Source of the DNA: Providencia sp. PROV188
Lineage (GTDB): Bacteria; Pseudomonadota; Gammaproteobacteria; Enterobacterales; Enterobacteriaceae
Assembly: GCF_027595165.1 (NCBI RefSeq)
Contig: NZ_CP097291.1
Coordinates: 1,922,001-1,986,000, forward strand
Length of the DNA stretch: 64,000 nt
Direction: 5' to 3'
Part shown: positions 46,303 through 57,298 of the stretch, one piece after another
How positions within the stretch are numbered: the stretch's first letter is position 1
How the letters are laid out: each line of letters starts with the position of its first letter
Notes under the pieces: generated by a model
The model's input: the letters and a program-made list of their open reading frames with translations, nothing else
Told to the model about the DNA's origin: nothing
Databases searched by the model: none
Made by a program: the position numbers and the translations under genes

Positions 46303-48156
46303 ATGCGACAACTCTGGGATATTTTCGCCACTGTTTTTAAGTTTAGCTGGCGAGTCATTAATTTCATTCGACAATTTGTTTTCAACGCAATTTTCTTCGT
46401 GTTGTTATTTTTAGTGATTGGCGGTTATTCTCTCTTGCAATCCGACAGCGAGCCAGAAAAAAACTATTTTGGTGCACTGGTTGTTGATCTACAAGGGATT
46501 GTTGTTGACCAAGTCTCTTCCCCAGATCCTTTCGGACGTATGAGTCGCGAATTACTAGGTACCTCCAATAACTTAATGCAGGAAAACTCGCTATTCGATA
46601 TCGTCGATACCATTCGTACCGCCGCTGACGATGACCGCATTACAGGTCTAATACTACGTTTAGATAATCTGGTGGGCGCAGATCAACCCTCCCTGGCATA
46701 CATCGGTAAAGCGATTGAAGAGTTTAAAGCCTCTGGGAAATCAGTCTATGCCATGGGCGATAGCTATACACAAGCTCAATATTATTTAGCGAGCTTTGCA
46801 GATGAAATTTATCTTGCACCCCATGGCGCCGTGGGTATTTACGGTTTCTCAACGGATACCCTGTATTACAAATCGTTATTAGAAAAACTCAAGGTAAGCA
46901 CCCATATTTTCCGCGTTGGTACCTACAAATCTGCGGTTGAACCGATGATGCGTGATAATATGTCACCTGAAGCCCGTGAAGCTAACCTGCTTTGGTTAAA
47001 TACCTTGTGGGATAACTATTTAGGCTCTATCGCAGAGAATCGCCAATCTAAAGCAGAGCAAATCTTCCCGGGAGCGGATAAACTCATTGCACAACTTCGC
47101 GCAGCCAAAGGTGATACTGCGCAATATGCTTTACAGCAAAAATTAGTGGATAAGATCTACACCCGCGAACAAGCCGAAAATGTGTTCTCTAATCAGTTTG
47201 GTTGGAATAAAGAAGATAAAACATTCAATGGCATTAGCATCTATGATTACTCCACTAAAATTGCCGATACCAGCAACAGCGACGGCAATATTGCAGTCAT
47301 CGTAGTACAAGGTGCCATCATGGATGGTCCGCAAACTCCCGGTATTGCTGGTGGCGAAACCCTAGCAGCTCAAATCCGTGATGCCCGTTTAAATGAAAAT
47401 ATTAAAGCCATCGTATTACGTGTTAATAGCCCTGGTGGAAGTGTCAGCGCTTCTGACTTGATCCGCAGTGAATTAGCCGCAGCCCGCGCAGCGAAGAAAC
47501 CTGTCGTCGTATCAATGGGTGGTATGGCCGCATCAGGCGGTTACTGGATCTCAACACCAGCTGACTACATCATTGCAAGCCCAAGCACCTTAACAGGTTC
47601 TATCGGTATCTTCGGTGTGATCAATACCTTTGAAAACTCATTAGAATCCATTGGCGTTTATACTGACGGTGTTTCGACTTCACCATTAGCGGGCGTTTCT
47701 GTCACTAAGGGGGTCAGTCCTCAATTTTCCGATATGATGCAAATCACCATCGAAAATGGCTACCAAACCTTTATTGGCTTAGTCGCTCAATCTCGCCATA
47801 AAACACCAGAAGAAATCGATAAAATTGCCCAAGGTCGCGTTTGGATTGGTAAGGATGCGCTGAAGATTGGTCTAGTTGATGAACTCGGTGATTTCGATGA
47901 TGCCGTTGCAAAAGCCGCTGAATTAGCGAAAGTAAAATCTGTCGAGCTGGATTGGATGCAACCTGAACTTTCCTTTATGGATCAGTTGATCCTTGAACTG
48001 ACAAGCAACGTTCAAGTCATGATGCCTGATGCATTGCAAACATTCCTACCACCAGCGGTCGCTACTGATATTCGCCGCCAAGCTCAGTTTTTCTTAAAAA
48101 TGAACGACCCGCAAAACCGTTACGCATTTTGCTTAAACTGCGCTGAAATTAACTAA
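46303..48156 (+). CDS. sppA: Signal peptide peptidase SppA (protease IV)
   Basis: SppA is a membrane-anchored serine protease that degrades cleaved signal peptides. The 617-residue protein has an N-terminal anchor at about residues 22-47 (FVFNAIFFVLLFLVIGGYSLL). The tandem-domain fold follows: the catalytic Lys is in FRVGTYKSAVEPM near residue 207, and the Ser nucleophile is in GGMAASGGYWIS near residue 408. PGGSVSASDLIRSE precedes it. It is divergent from ydjA. A CCCCTCT/AGAGGGG hairpin lies 23 nt downstream. Confidence 0.96.
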   Translation: MRQLWDIFATVFKFSWRVINFIRQFVFNAIFFVLLFLVIGGYSLLQSDSEPEKNYFGALVVDLQGIVVDQVSSPDPFGRMSRELLGTSNNLMQENSLFDIVDTIRTAADDDRITGLILRLDNLVGADQPSLAYIGKAIEEFKASGKSVYAMGDSYTQAQYYLASFADEIYLAPHGAVGIYGFSTDTLYYKSLLEKLKVSTHIFRVGTYKSAVEPMMRDNMSPEAREANLLWLNTLWDNYLGSIAENRQSKAEQIFPGADKLIAQLRAAKGDTAQYALQQKLVDKIYTREQAENVFSNQFGWNKEDKTFNGISIYDYSTKIADTSNSDGNIAVIVVQGAIMDGPQTPGIAGGETLAAQIRDARLNENIKAIVLRVNSPGGSVSASDLIRSELAAARAAKKPVVVSMGGMAASGGYWISTPADYIIASPSTLTGSIGIFGVINTFENSLESIGVYTDGVSTSPLAGVSVTKGVSPQFSDMMQITIENGYQTFIGLVAQSRHKTPEEIDKIAQGRVWIGKDALKIGLVDELGDFDDAVAKAAELAKVKSVELDWMQPELSFMDQLILELTSNVQVMMPDALQTFLPPAVATDIRRQAQFFLKMNDPQNRYAFCLNCAEIN

Positions 48157-48178
48157 TTATTCATTTCCACCCATGGCT

Positions 48179-48204
48179 CCCCTCTCAAGTTAATCTTAGA
48201 GGGG
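48179..48204 (+). other. Hairpin after sppA
   Basis: CCCCTCT pairs with AGAGGGG and AAG with CTT around a small bulge. There is no T-run, so it may protect the 3' end rather than terminate. Confidence 0.45.
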
Positions 48205-48384
48205 CTGCCATTCGCGGTGAATGACGCTGGCGTAAACTGAAGTTTCCATCACAACAATCTGCAATATCTTGTTTTATCCATAGATTATCTCCAGCAAATA
48301 AGCCAAAATCCTTATAATCCAAATTATTCACACACAGAATTTCTTATTCATACAGAACTTCGTCTGTCATCGTTAGGTAACAAA

Positions 48385-49404
48385 ATGCAGAAGAAATCGA
48401 TTTATGTCGTTTATACGGGTGGCACCATCGGCATGCGCCATTCTCCTCAAGGCTATATTCCTGTTTCTGGTCACCTACAGGCACAATTAGCCCAAATGCC
48501 TGAGTTTCATCGCCCTGAAATGCCAACATTTACGATTCGTGAACACCAGCCATTAATCGACTCTTCGGACATTACACCGGAAGATTGGCAAAATATCGCC
48601 GATGACATCAGTGAAAATTACGATAAATATGATGGTTTTGTGATCCTACATGGCACTGATACCATGGCATTTACCGCTTCTGCGCTCTCCTTTATGTTTG
48701 AAAACTTGAAGAAGCCCATTATTGTGACAGGGTCACAAATACCACTGGAAGCCCTACGTTCCGACGGGCAAACCAACCTGCTTAATGCGCTTTATTTAGC
48801 GGCAAACTACCCGATCAACGAAGTGGGATTATTCTTCAATAACAAACTGTATCGCGGTAACCGCACAGTAAAAGCGCATGCTGATGGTTTCGAAGCGTTC
48901 ACTTCGCCAAACTGCTCTCCACTGATGGAAGCCGGTATTCATATCCGTACATTCAATGCCTGCCCTGCACCGATTGGCATTGGGGAATTAAAAACTCATC
49001 GCATTACCCCGCAACCTATTGGAGTTGTCACGCTCTACCCTGGATTATCCATTGAAATCGTAAGAAATATTCTTCAACAACCGGTTAAAGCGCTAATCTT
49101 GCGCTCTTACGGTGTCGGTAATGCTCCTCAGCAACCCGAGCTTTTACGCATCCTTCGTGAAGCAACTTCTCGCGGCATTATTGTCGTCAACCTCACCCAA
49201 TGTATTTCTGGGCGTGTAAATATGGAAGGTTACGCCACAGGACATGCATTAGCAGAATCTGGAGTGATCAGTGGTTTTGATATGACTTTTGAAGCCGCAT
49301 TGAGTAAATTACATTACTTACTAAGCCAAGATTATACCTCTGAGCTTATTCGAGAATTAATGCAAAATAACCTGCGTGGTGAATTAAGCTACGCTGATGA
49401 ATAA
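48385..49404 (+). CDS. ansA: L-asparaginase I, cytoplasmic
   Basis: AnsA hydrolyses asparagine to aspartate and ammonia in the cytoplasm. The 339-residue protein carries both active-site Thr motifs, VVYTGGTIGM (Thr near residue 13) and FVILHGTDTMAFTASAL (near 91). The Lys of the triad is in IVTGSQIPL downstream. There is no signal peptide, unlike AnsB. It forms an operon with pncA, which starts 23 nt later. Confidence 0.96.
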   Translation: MQKKSIYVVYTGGTIGMRHSPQGYIPVSGHLQAQLAQMPEFHRPEMPTFTIREHQPLIDSSDITPEDWQNIADDISENYDKYDGFVILHGTDTMAFTASALSFMFENLKKPIIVTGSQIPLEALRSDGQTNLLNALYLAANYPINEVGLFFNNKLYRGNRTVKAHADGFEAFTSPNCSPLMEAGIHIRTFNACPAPIGIGELKTHRITPQPIGVVTLYPGLSIEIVRNILQQPVKALILRSYGVGNAPQQPELLRILREATSRGIIVVNLTQCISGRVNMEGYATGHALAESGVISGFDMTFEAALSKLHYLLSQDYTSELIRELMQNNLRGELSYADE

Positions 49405-49427
49405 GCTATAACCTACTGAGAAGAAAG

Positions 49428-50048
49428 ATGAAATCAGCATTACTGTTAGTAGACTTACAAAATGATTTTTGTACTGGTGGTGCTCTCGCTGTAAAACAAA
49501 GCGAACAGGTTATTGAAACCGCTAACCAAGTTATTGAGCAATGCCAAAAACAGGGTATCACTGTGATCGCCAGCCAAGATTGGCATCCAGAAAACCATCT
49601 CAGTTTTGCCGTGAACTCTGGCCAGCCTATTGGTGCCCTTGGTGAACTTAATGGATTGCCACAGGTTTGGTGGCCAGTTCACTGCGTGCAAGGCTCCCAT
49701 GGCGCTGATTTTCATCCAGAGCTTAATCACCAAGCTATTCAAAAGGTATTTACTAAAGGTGAAAATCCGCAAGTCGATAGCTACAGTGCCTTTTTTGATA
49801 ATGACAGAGTCAGTCAAACAGAGCTGCATACATGGCTTCAGCAACAACAAATCAGCCATTTAATGATTATGGGCATTGCGACGGACTATTGTGTGAAGTT
49901 TACTGTACTGGACGCACTGAGGCTGGGCTATCGTGTTGATGTGCTAACGGATGGGTGCCGTGGCGTTAATTTAGCCCCTGAAGATAGCCAGAAGGCTTTA
50001 GCGGAAATGCAGAGTGCGGGGGCTAGTCTAATCACATCATCCCGCTAG
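49428..50048 (+). CDS. pncA: Nicotinamidase PncA
   Basis: PncA hydrolyses nicotinamide to nicotinate for NAD salvage; its homologues activate pyrazinamide. The 206-residue protein has Asp in LLVDLQNDFCTGG, the metal ligands in SQDWHPENHLSF, Lys in KVFTKGENP, and the nucleophilic Cys in MGIATDYCVKFT. It is co-transcribed with ansA, so two deamidations yielding ammonia are linked. Confidence 0.95.
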   Translation: MKSALLLVDLQNDFCTGGALAVKQSEQVIETANQVIEQCQKQGITVIASQDWHPENHLSFAVNSGQPIGALGELNGLPQVWWPVHCVQGSHGADFHPELNHQAIQKVFTKGENPQVDSYSAFFDNDRVSQTELHTWLQQQQISHLMIMGIATDYCVKFTVLDALRLGYRVDVLTDGCRGVNLAPEDSQKALAEMQSAGASLITSSR

Positions 50049-50118
50049 AATGCTGTAGTAACTAGCCATGATATAGGTTTGAAATTCGCCCCGTTAGCTG
50101 ACGGGGCGATATACTGAC

Positions 50119-50421
50119 TTAGTCGTTATCCTGCGGTTTCAATGTCGCAAGTCTATCCCCTTGGAAAAGCGCTTTTAACTCTTGCTTGCTCTTCATGGTA
50201 ATTTGACCGTCAGTACCGACCGTCATGTGTTCCGCATCATGGTTATGGCGTGACTGCCATAGCATCACCATCTGCAAAGTATTTTCTTTCTGCTCTGGCG
50301 TTAATGCCACACCATCTGGCCATTTACCTAACTCCACTGCAGTCACTAAACGCTGGTAAATTTCAGGGGTCATGACAGACAGTAATTGATCTATTTGTTG
50401 TGCATCCATTTCTACGCTCAC
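50119..50421 (-). CDS. yeaC: YeaC, DUF1315 protein
   Basis: YeaC is a small conserved cytoplasmic protein of unknown function. The conserved core TPEIYQRLVTAVELGKWPDG and LTPEQKENTLQMVMLWQSRH is intact, as are TDGQITMKSKQEL and the acidic end. The start is uncertain: GTG at 50421 has GAGG at six nt and gives 100 residues, while ATG at 50409 gives 96 and better matches E. coli length. It lies between pncA and msrB, as in E. coli. Confidence 0.9.
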   Translation of the reverse strand: MSVEMDAQQIDQLLSVMTPEIYQRLVTAVELGKWPDGVALTPEQKENTLQMVMLWQSRHNHDAEHMTVGTDGQITMKSKQELKALFQGDRLATLKPQDND

Positions 50422-50556
50422 GTTACGCCTCATCACATCAATCTAGTGGCAATCTCGATAATTATTCTTGCGGTGTTATATCTATAGTGTATTTTGAATA
50501 ACTAGCTGAATCGTTATTGCCAAATGTATTTTGACACTTCAGCAAGCTTCAGCACG

Positions 50557-50970
50557 TTATCCTAGGGTCTTTTCACCCGTTTGGTCATCCGTAAAACTTA
50601 GCGATGCTGAATTTATGCAGTAACGCTGTCCTGTTGGTTGTGGGCCATCAGGAAATACATGCCCAAGATGCGCATTGCAATTACCACAACGCACTTCTAT
50701 TCGATGCATACCGTGAGAAAAATCTTCGATAAATTTTATCAAACTTTCATCAATCGGTTGAAAGAAACTCGGCCATCCGCAGCCTGCATCAAATTTGGTC
50801 TCAGAAAGGAATAAAGGGGTTCCACAACAGAGGCATTCATACACGCCATCTTTACGGTTATGCAATAATTGGCCGCTAAACGGGGGCTCTGTGCCAGCGT
50901 GTTGTGTAACATGCAGCTGGACTTGGTTAAGCTTTGATAAATCAATAGCTTGCTTATCTTTATTCGACAT
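50557..50970 (-). CDS. msrB: Peptide methionine-R-sulfoxide reductase MsrB
   Basis: MsrB repairs the R-epimer of methionine sulfoxide in proteins. The 137-residue protein has zinc CxxC motifs in [11 protein letters not shown] and [13 protein letters not shown], the substrate block CGWPSFFQP, and the catalytic Cys in [11 protein letters not shown]. An additional Cys lies inside the first zinc motif. It is divergent from gapA, with the shared 356-bp spacer holding a CRP box. Confidence 0.96.
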   Translation of the reverse strand: MSNKDKQAIDLSKLNQVQLHVTQHAGTEPPFSGQLLHNRKDGVYECLCCGTPLFLSETKFDAGCGWPSFFQPIDESLIKFIEDFSHGMHRIEVRCGNCNAHLGHVFPDGPQPTGQRYCINSASLSFTDDQTGEKTLG

Positions 50971-51253
50971 TGATTACCTACTTTTTTTCAAAAAGATGCG
51001 CATTAAAGCGATTTTGCATCCATTTCAAGCAACAAAAACTTAACAACGCTCAGTGGAAAACTATTCTAGACTATTAAGGTTAGAACTTTACGGTTTGATT
51101 TGTGATGAGCCTCACATATATCACTGATGGATGGTTTCATTATGCTGAACAATCCCGATAATACGTGCGGCTGTATTTGCTGCTGAAGTGACTGACAAAT
51201 ATGCAGATAGTGGTATCAGAATTGATTTTTTTCAATAATTGACACGATTCCGC
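50971..51253. other. msrB-gapA divergent regulatory spacer
   Basis: The spacer contains a perfect CRP palindrome at 51101-51116 and, besides the gapA promoter, a second TTGACA at 51239-51244. It has no ORF of its own. Multiple gapA promoters are known in E. coli. Confidence 0.55.
51101..51116. promoter_or_regulatory. Exact CRP box upstream of gapA
   Basis: TGTGA-TGAGCC-TCACA matches the CRP consensus at all ten specified bases. It lies 130 bp upstream of msrB and 210 bp upstream of gapA, so it could serve either gene. Confidence 0.8.
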
Positions 51254-51281
51254 TTGACGGCTGGCAAGGTTTTGGTAACTT
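51254..51281 (+). promoter_or_regulatory. Probable gapA promoter
   Basis: TTGACG (51254-51259) and TAACTT (51276-51281), 16 bp apart, lie 45 bp before the start. The intervening CTGGCAAGGTTTTGG resembles the strong E. coli gapA P1 region as I recall it. Confidence 0.6.
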
Positions 51282-51284
51282 TAA

Positions 51285-52322
<1,038 letters not shown>

Positions 52323-52347
52323 GCGTTGTTAAGTAATCAGTGTGACT

Positions 52348-52371
52348 GAGCCGCCTTTTGGCGGCTCTTTT
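52348..52371 (+). terminator. Terminator of gapA
   Basis: GAGCCGCC and GGCGGCTC form a perfect eight-bp stem over TTTT, followed by four T. Confidence 0.92.
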
Positions 52372-52569
52372 GTATCTTTCATACATTCAAAATTAAAGCC
52401 CAGCTCAATATACTCCAAGCTGCGTCCCCCGCTTCATTCAATGCCGCTTGCAGTATCGTGAGTTTGTTATATTGTTATTTCTAGTTACTGCCCTATTTAT
52501 AGGCGCTGCTCTATTTATAGTCGCTGATTTAGGTCGTGATGATGGACCAACAACCACAGGCGCAAGACA

Positions 52570-53463
52570 ATGCATGATAAAATTTTTGCTTTACCTGTTA
52601 TCAAACAAATTTCCCCTTACATTACCCAACGTCAACTTGGGGATTTACCACTGATCGTCATTTCGCATCCAAAAGTGCGTGGTGCCGTGAGCTTGCAAGG
52701 TGCCCACTTAATTGACTGGCAACCCGCAGGTCAAAAACCCTGTCTTTGGCTAAGTCCCGAAAGTGCATTTAAAGAAGGGGTTGCCATTCGTGGTGGTATT
52801 CCTATTTGCTGGCCATGGTTTGGTCCTGTAAACAGCCCTAGTCACGGATTCGCCCGTATTTTACCTTGGCAATTTACGGCTCATAATGAGCATGATTGTG
52901 GTGTGATCCTCACCTTTACCCTGACGGACAACGAATACACCCGCAAATTATGGCCTCATGAGTTCACGCTGATTTTACGTATGAAGCTCGGGGAAACCTG
53001 CGAGCTTGAGTTAGAAAGTTATGGTGACTTCGAGGCTACCGCTGCATTACACAGCTATTTCAATATCAGTGATATCCAGAAAGCCACCGTTTATGGTCTT
53101 GGTGGACATTACATTGATAAAGTGGCTGACAGAGAAGCCTATATTTCAGAGCCGCTGAAATTTAATAAGCACACTGACCGCATATATACCGAGCCGGAAG
53201 AATACAGCTTATTGCGTGATGATGGCTGGAATCGCACCATTGAGTTACATCATTATCATCACAGTGATGTGGTGTGCTGGAACCCTTGGGCAGAATTATC
53301 GTGTAGCATGCAGGATATGCCTAATAATGGTTACAAACAGATGGTTTGTGTAGAAACAGCTCGCATTCATATGCCAATGAAATCCGAAGCGCAAAACCCT
53401 TCTCGCCTTTCTCTCGTGATGGTATGCCGCGAAAATAAACCGCAGCCACAGCAAGAACAATAA
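52570..53463 (+). CDS. yeaD: D-hexose-6-phosphate mutarotase YeaD
   Basis: YeaD is an aldose-1-epimerase-fold protein that interconverts anomers of glucose-6-phosphate. The 297-residue protein has the family blocks GAVSLQGAHLIDWQP, GVAIRGGIPICWPWFGP, SHGFARILPW (active-site His and Arg) and LHSYFNISD, and the catalytic Glu in MVCVETARI. The ribosome site is weak. It lies downstream of gapA after the gapA terminator and is convergent with mipA. Confidence 0.95.
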   Translation: MHDKIFALPVIKQISPYITQRQLGDLPLIVISHPKVRGAVSLQGAHLIDWQPAGQKPCLWLSPESAFKEGVAIRGGIPICWPWFGPVNSPSHGFARILPWQFTAHNEHDCGVILTFTLTDNEYTRKLWPHEFTLILRMKLGETCELELESYGDFEATAALHSYFNISDIQKATVYGLGGHYIDKVADREAYISEPLKFNKHTDRIYTEPEEYSLLRDDGWNRTIELHHYHHSDVVCWNPWAELSCSMQDMPNNGYKQMVCVETARIHMPMKSEAQNPSRLSLVMVCRENKPQPQQEQ

Positions 53464-53505
53464 ACATAAAACCAAACGTAAAATAAGTGTAAGAATAAAT
53501 GCAAA

Positions 53506-53547
53506 AATAAAACCCCAAAACAGCCTAGCCATTTTGGGGTTTTTTAT
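53506..53547. terminator. Bidirectional terminator between yeaD and mipA
   Basis: AAAACCCCAAAA (53509-53520) pairs with TTTTGGGGTTTT (53533-53544) with T/A runs on both sides. Confidence 0.88.
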
Positions 53548-53565
53548 TCTATTCCAGTGTATGAA

Positions 53566-54318
53566 TTAGAAGGTGTAAGTCACACCGCTCCACATAATCG
53601 CCGAATAAGATTTATTGACCATTGGGCTGTCTTTTACTTCACTAGACAGTTTATCAACACGGCCCAGTGCAAACAGAGACCAGCTGTCTGTCATTTTGTA
53701 ATTAGCTGACAGCTCCACATACGGTGTCCAGCTTGAGTTTGGTTCATAACGCTTTAATCCGCTGTTGGCAGATTCTTTGGATGTCACACCGAACTCATAA
53801 CGGTTCAGTTTCGCGCTATCCCACTTGATACCTACACCTGGCGTTAAAGACCAGTTATCACCTTTAAATGCATACAGGTAAGCTGCTTCTGCACGCATCC
53901 CTTCGCTTTCCCATAACATGTCGAGAGAGCCATTGAAACGCAATGTACCCCAGTCAGCATTATGACGGTAAGTAAAGCCACCCATCACAGTATCGCGACG
54001 ACGATCCAGCTTACGCATGTCAGCATCATCATTATCTTTTGGTTTAAAGAAATGTGGGTAGTAGTATGCATCTAAAGACAACTGGTCAACTTTATCATTC
54101 CATAGGTAATAACCTACAGCCAAAGTACGGAAGTAAAAATTTTCACTTTCATAATTTACAACGGGAACAGGCGAAATATAGTCGCTCGTTTTGATGCCTT
54201 TATACGGTGTTGCTTGCGCTAATACAGAGCCTCCAACAGACCAAGTTCCAGCAAACGCAGCACTTGAAGCCGCACTTAACGCAATGGCAAGTGAGGTTAT
54301 TTTGATTGTTTTAGACAT
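53566..54318 (-). CDS. mipA: MipA/OmpV outer-membrane protein
   Basis: MipA scaffolds the lytic transglycosylase MltA and PBP1B in E. coli. The 250-residue protein has a signal peptide ending in AFA (about residue 23), then a beta-barrel with alternating strands. It contains TPYKGIKTSDYISPVPVVNYESENFYFR and ends in the aromatic VTYTF typical of outer-membrane barrels. It has its own promoter and is monocistronic. E. coli has yeaE before it; that gene is absent here. Confidence 0.93.
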   Translation of the reverse strand: MSKTIKITSLAIALSAASSAAFAGTWSVGGSVLAQATPYKGIKTSDYISPVPVVNYESENFYFRTLAVGYYLWNDKVDQLSLDAYYYPHFFKPKDNDDADMRKLDRRRDTVMGGFTYRHNADWGTLRFNGSLDMLWESEGMRAEAAYLYAFKGDNWSLTPGVGIKWDSAKLNRYEFGVTSKESANSGLKRYEPNSSWTPYVELSANYKMTDSWSLFALGRVDKLSSEVKDSPMVNKSYSAIMWSGVTYTF

Positions 54319-54488
54319 TTTAAATTAAACCCAAATTATTCAGATGAAGTTAACAATAAACAATGAATAACGTGGGAAATTTCACCCACGTTAATGAGAT
54401 GGTTCACATTTAAAGCTAAATTCCCTTAATTGTCTATCTTTCTCAACAAAGAATCTATGCCAAGTGAATGAATCGAGATGCTTTTTTA

Positions 54489-55553
54489 TTAAAAATCAAT
54501 AGGTACTCGACGTGCTAGCGCACATAATAATTCGTAACCGATTGTGCCCGCCGACTGTGCCACATCATCAACAGGTAAGTTCTCGCCCCACAACTCTACT
54601 TGAGAGCCAATAGCCGCTTCAGGACAGTCACTAATATCGATCGTTAGCATATCCATAGAAACAGCACCTAACAACGCACAACGCTGTCCATGACACCAAA
54701 CTGGCGTTCCAGTTGGCGCATGACGAGGATAGCCATCAGCATAACCACAAGCGACCGTCGCGATACGCATCGGTTTTCCTGACGTAAACCTGCTACCGTA
54801 ACCAATGGATTGACCTGCTTCAATATCATGGACTGCAATAATTTCAGATTGTAACGTCATCACCGCTTTTAAACCATATTCAGCAATATCGCCCCATTTG
54901 CCACTCGGAGACGCACCATACAGCACAATCCCAGCACGAACCCAATCATAATGAGTATTTTTATGCCATAAAACTGCCCCCGAATTTGCAATGCAAGTCG
55001 GCAGTGATAACGGTGAAAATTGCTGGATTTTCGCTAACGGCACTTGTGTTCCTTCTACCAAATCTGAATTTGCAAAATGGCTCATTAGTGTCACATCAGC
55101 GACATTTTCCATTTGGTTCAGTTGAGACACAATATCCGCATACTCATCTACCGAAAAACCTAGGCGATTCATTCCACTATTGAGCTTAATATACACAGAA
55201 ATAGGTTTGCTTAGTGGAACTTGCTCAATGGCAGCTAACTGCCAGCGACTGTGTACGCTGGTTGTTAACTGATACTGGTCAATAACGGCCAAATCATCGG
55301 CTTGGAAGAAACCTTCCAATAATAAAATTGGTCCCTTCCACCCTTCATTTCGCAATAAAATGGCTTCATGGAGATCTAAAACGGCAAAACCATCAGAATC
55401 TTTTAGTCCACGCCAAATTCGTTTAATACCATGACCATAACCATCTGCTTTCATGACTGACCAGATCTTCGCTTGACCAATTTTCTGGCGGATCACTGCT
55501 AAATTATGTTCTAAATTATGTTGATGAATGACAGCACGAATTGGGCGTGGCAT
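54489..55553 (-). CDS. dadX: Catabolic alanine racemase DadX
   Basis: DadX interconverts L- and D-alanine for catabolism and also feeds cell-wall synthesis. In the 354 residues the PLP Lys is in VMKADGYGHG near residue 34. The Tyr of the second base is in the QSIGYGSRF region. SMDMLTIDIS and the catalytic C-terminal EYGLKAVMTLQ block match class III racemases. It lies 36 nt downstream of dadA, as in E. coli, and I assign DadX rather than Alr from this pairing. Confidence 0.95.
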   Translation of the reverse strand: MPRPIRAVIHQHNLEHNLAVIRQKIGQAKIWSVMKADGYGHGIKRIWRGLKDSDGFAVLDLHEAILLRNEGWKGPILLLEGFFQADDLAVIDQYQLTTSVHSRWQLAAIEQVPLSKPISVYIKLNSGMNRLGFSVDEYADIVSQLNQMENVADVTLMSHFANSDLVEGTQVPLAKIQQFSPLSLPTCIANSGAVLWHKNTHYDWVRAGIVLYGASPSGKWGDIAEYGLKAVMTLQSEIIAVHDIEAGQSIGYGSRFTSGKPMRIATVACGYADGYPRHAPTGTPVWCHGQRCALLGAVSMDMLTIDISDCPEAAIGSQVELWGENLPVDDVAQSAGTIGYELLCALARRVPIDF

Positions 55554-55589
55554 TGCGATTCCTTATTATTGATATTTTGCGTCGCTCAA

Positions 55590-56891
55590 TTAACGCGCAG
55601 GCGATAAATGACCAGTACTGACTAATTTCGTATTAAAACCATCGGTATACCTAAATACCGATAAATCATCCGCCGCGATGTCTGGCGTATTCCCTGAAAT
55701 TAAGTCAGCCAACAATTTGCCAGAGCCGCAAGCCATTGTCCAACCTAAGGTTCCATGTCCCGTATTCAAATATAAATTGCTAAATTCTGTCGGTCCGACA
55801 ATAGGGGTGCCGTCTGGTGTCATTGGACGCAATCCTGTCCAAAATTGCGCTTGGCTAATATCGCCACCACCTTGGTAAAGGTCTTGCACCACCATTTTCA
55901 GGGTTTCACAACGTTTTTTCAGTACATCAAGATTAAAACCAACCACTTCCGCCATTCCCCCGACGCGAATACGCTGATCAAAGCGTGTCACTGCAATTTT
56001 GTAAGTTTCATCCAACACTGTAGAAACAGGGGCGCGTGATTCATCGATGATTGGCATCGTCAATGAGTAACCTTTCAGAGGGTAAACCGGAATTTTCACC
56101 AATTGCTGCAATATCTGTGTGGAATATGACCCCATGGCAACGACATATTGATCCGCCAGCAAAATCTCGCCGTCGACCTTAATGCCGCTAATGCGCTTAC
56201 CATCCGTTAAAATTTGCTCCACATGACAACCAAAACGGAATGTTACCCCGGCTTGCTCCGCCATTTTTGCCAGTTTTTTAGTAAATTGCTGGCAATCCCC
56301 CGTTTCATCGTTTGGTAAGCGTAGCCCCCCTGTCAGCTTATGTTTTACAAAAGCCAATGCAGGCTCAGCCGTAATGAGCTGTTCTGAGGTCAGTAATTCG
56401 TATGGCACACCTTCTTGCTGTAAAACCGCAATATCATTGGCAGCATTATCAAACTGTTTTGCGGTTCTAAACAACTGTAACGTACCGCCTTGGCGACCTT
56501 CATAGCCAATACCAGTATCTGCTCTAAGTTGGCGTATACAATCACGACTATATTCTGCGATTCGCACCATACGGCTTTTGTTCATGGTGTAGTGCTGCAT
56601 GTCGCAGTTTTTCAGCATTTGCCACATCCAACGCAATTGGAACAGGCTACCGTCGGGTTTGATCGCTAAAGGAGCATGTTTTTCAAACATCCATTTTACG
56701 GCTTTAAGAGGTATCCCCGGCGCACCCCAAGGGGTTGCATATCCTGGAGAAATTTGTCCAGCATTTCCTGCACTGGTTTCTTCAGCCACATCAAGCTGTC
56801 TATCAATGACGCAAACTTCATGCCCTTCTTGTGCTAGATACCACGCAGTGGTAACACCAATAACGCCAGCACCTAAAACGAGAACTTTCAT
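55590..56891 (-). CDS. dadA: D-amino acid dehydrogenase small subunit DadA
   Basis: DadA is an FAD membrane-associated enzyme that oxidises D-alanine to pyruvate and feeds electrons to quinone. The 433-residue protein starts [17 protein letters not shown] with the dinucleotide motif, then [23 protein letters not shown]. The FAD domain closes with [14 protein letters not shown] and [16 protein letters not shown]. The start is ATG 56891 with GAGGGG nearby; an in-frame TTG four codons upstream was not chosen. It is first in the dadAX operon. Control by Lrp and CRP is known in E. coli, but I see no exact site here. Confidence 0.96.
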   Translation of the reverse strand: MKVLVLGAGVIGVTTAWYLAQEGHEVCVIDRQLDVAEETSAGNAGQISPGYATPWGAPGIPLKAVKWMFEKHAPLAIKPDGSLFQLRWMWQMLKNCDMQHYTMNKSRMVRIAEYSRDCIRQLRADTGIGYEGRQGGTLQLFRTAKQFDNAANDIAVLQQEGVPYELLTSEQLITAEPALAFVKHKLTGGLRLPNDETGDCQQFTKKLAKMAEQAGVTFRFGCHVEQILTDGKRISGIKVDGEILLADQYVVAMGSYSTQILQQLVKIPVYPLKGYSLTMPIIDESRAPVSTVLDETYKIAVTRFDQRIRVGGMAEVVGFNLDVLKKRCETLKMVVQDLYQGGGDISQAQFWTGLRPMTPDGTPIVGPTEFSNLYLNTGHGTLGWTMACGSGKLLADLISGNTPDIAADDLSVFRYTDGFNTKLVSTGHLSPAR

Positions 56892-57298
56892 AGAACCCCT
56901 CAAGAGAACAAAATGGAATTACTGTTAGCATAATATTCTAGTTTTTATTTTCCAATACAGTTGATTAACATTTTTAACAAAAAAGACAATAAAGCTGATT
57001 AAGCGCCTTTTAAATTTGCAATGCAGCTTATTATTTCAGGTTAAAAATCCTCGAAAAAATATATCCAATTGAATTAGATGCAATTAATTTAAAGACCACT
57101 TCTAAAAAAAAAATAAAATTCAATATTTTGTGCTTTAATTTGAGTGCAATATATTATGTGCCAATTTAATTAACTTCATGGTCACTTCACTTAATACTGA
57201 AAAGTTATAATTATCTAGGTTATTCAACTGAAATATCTGTAGTGATTGATATTCCTATCCAACATAAATTCAAAAAGTTAATTAAAGGGGGTAGCAAC
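56892..57298. other. dadA upstream AT-rich spacer
   Basis: The dadA promoter and the promoter of the small secreted protein must both lie here. It is AT-rich with runs of A and T up to eight. No CRP or Lrp consensus could be assigned. Confidence 0.45.

Noticed and set aside
49455..49859. 134-codon minus-strand frame
   Set aside because: It lies entirely opposite pncA, whose motifs are intact.
52448..52654. Hydrophobic frame upstream of yeaD
   Set aside because: It begins with TTG, has no ribosome site, overlaps the yeaD start in another frame and its hydrophobicity comes from a short repeated CTATTTATAG segment.
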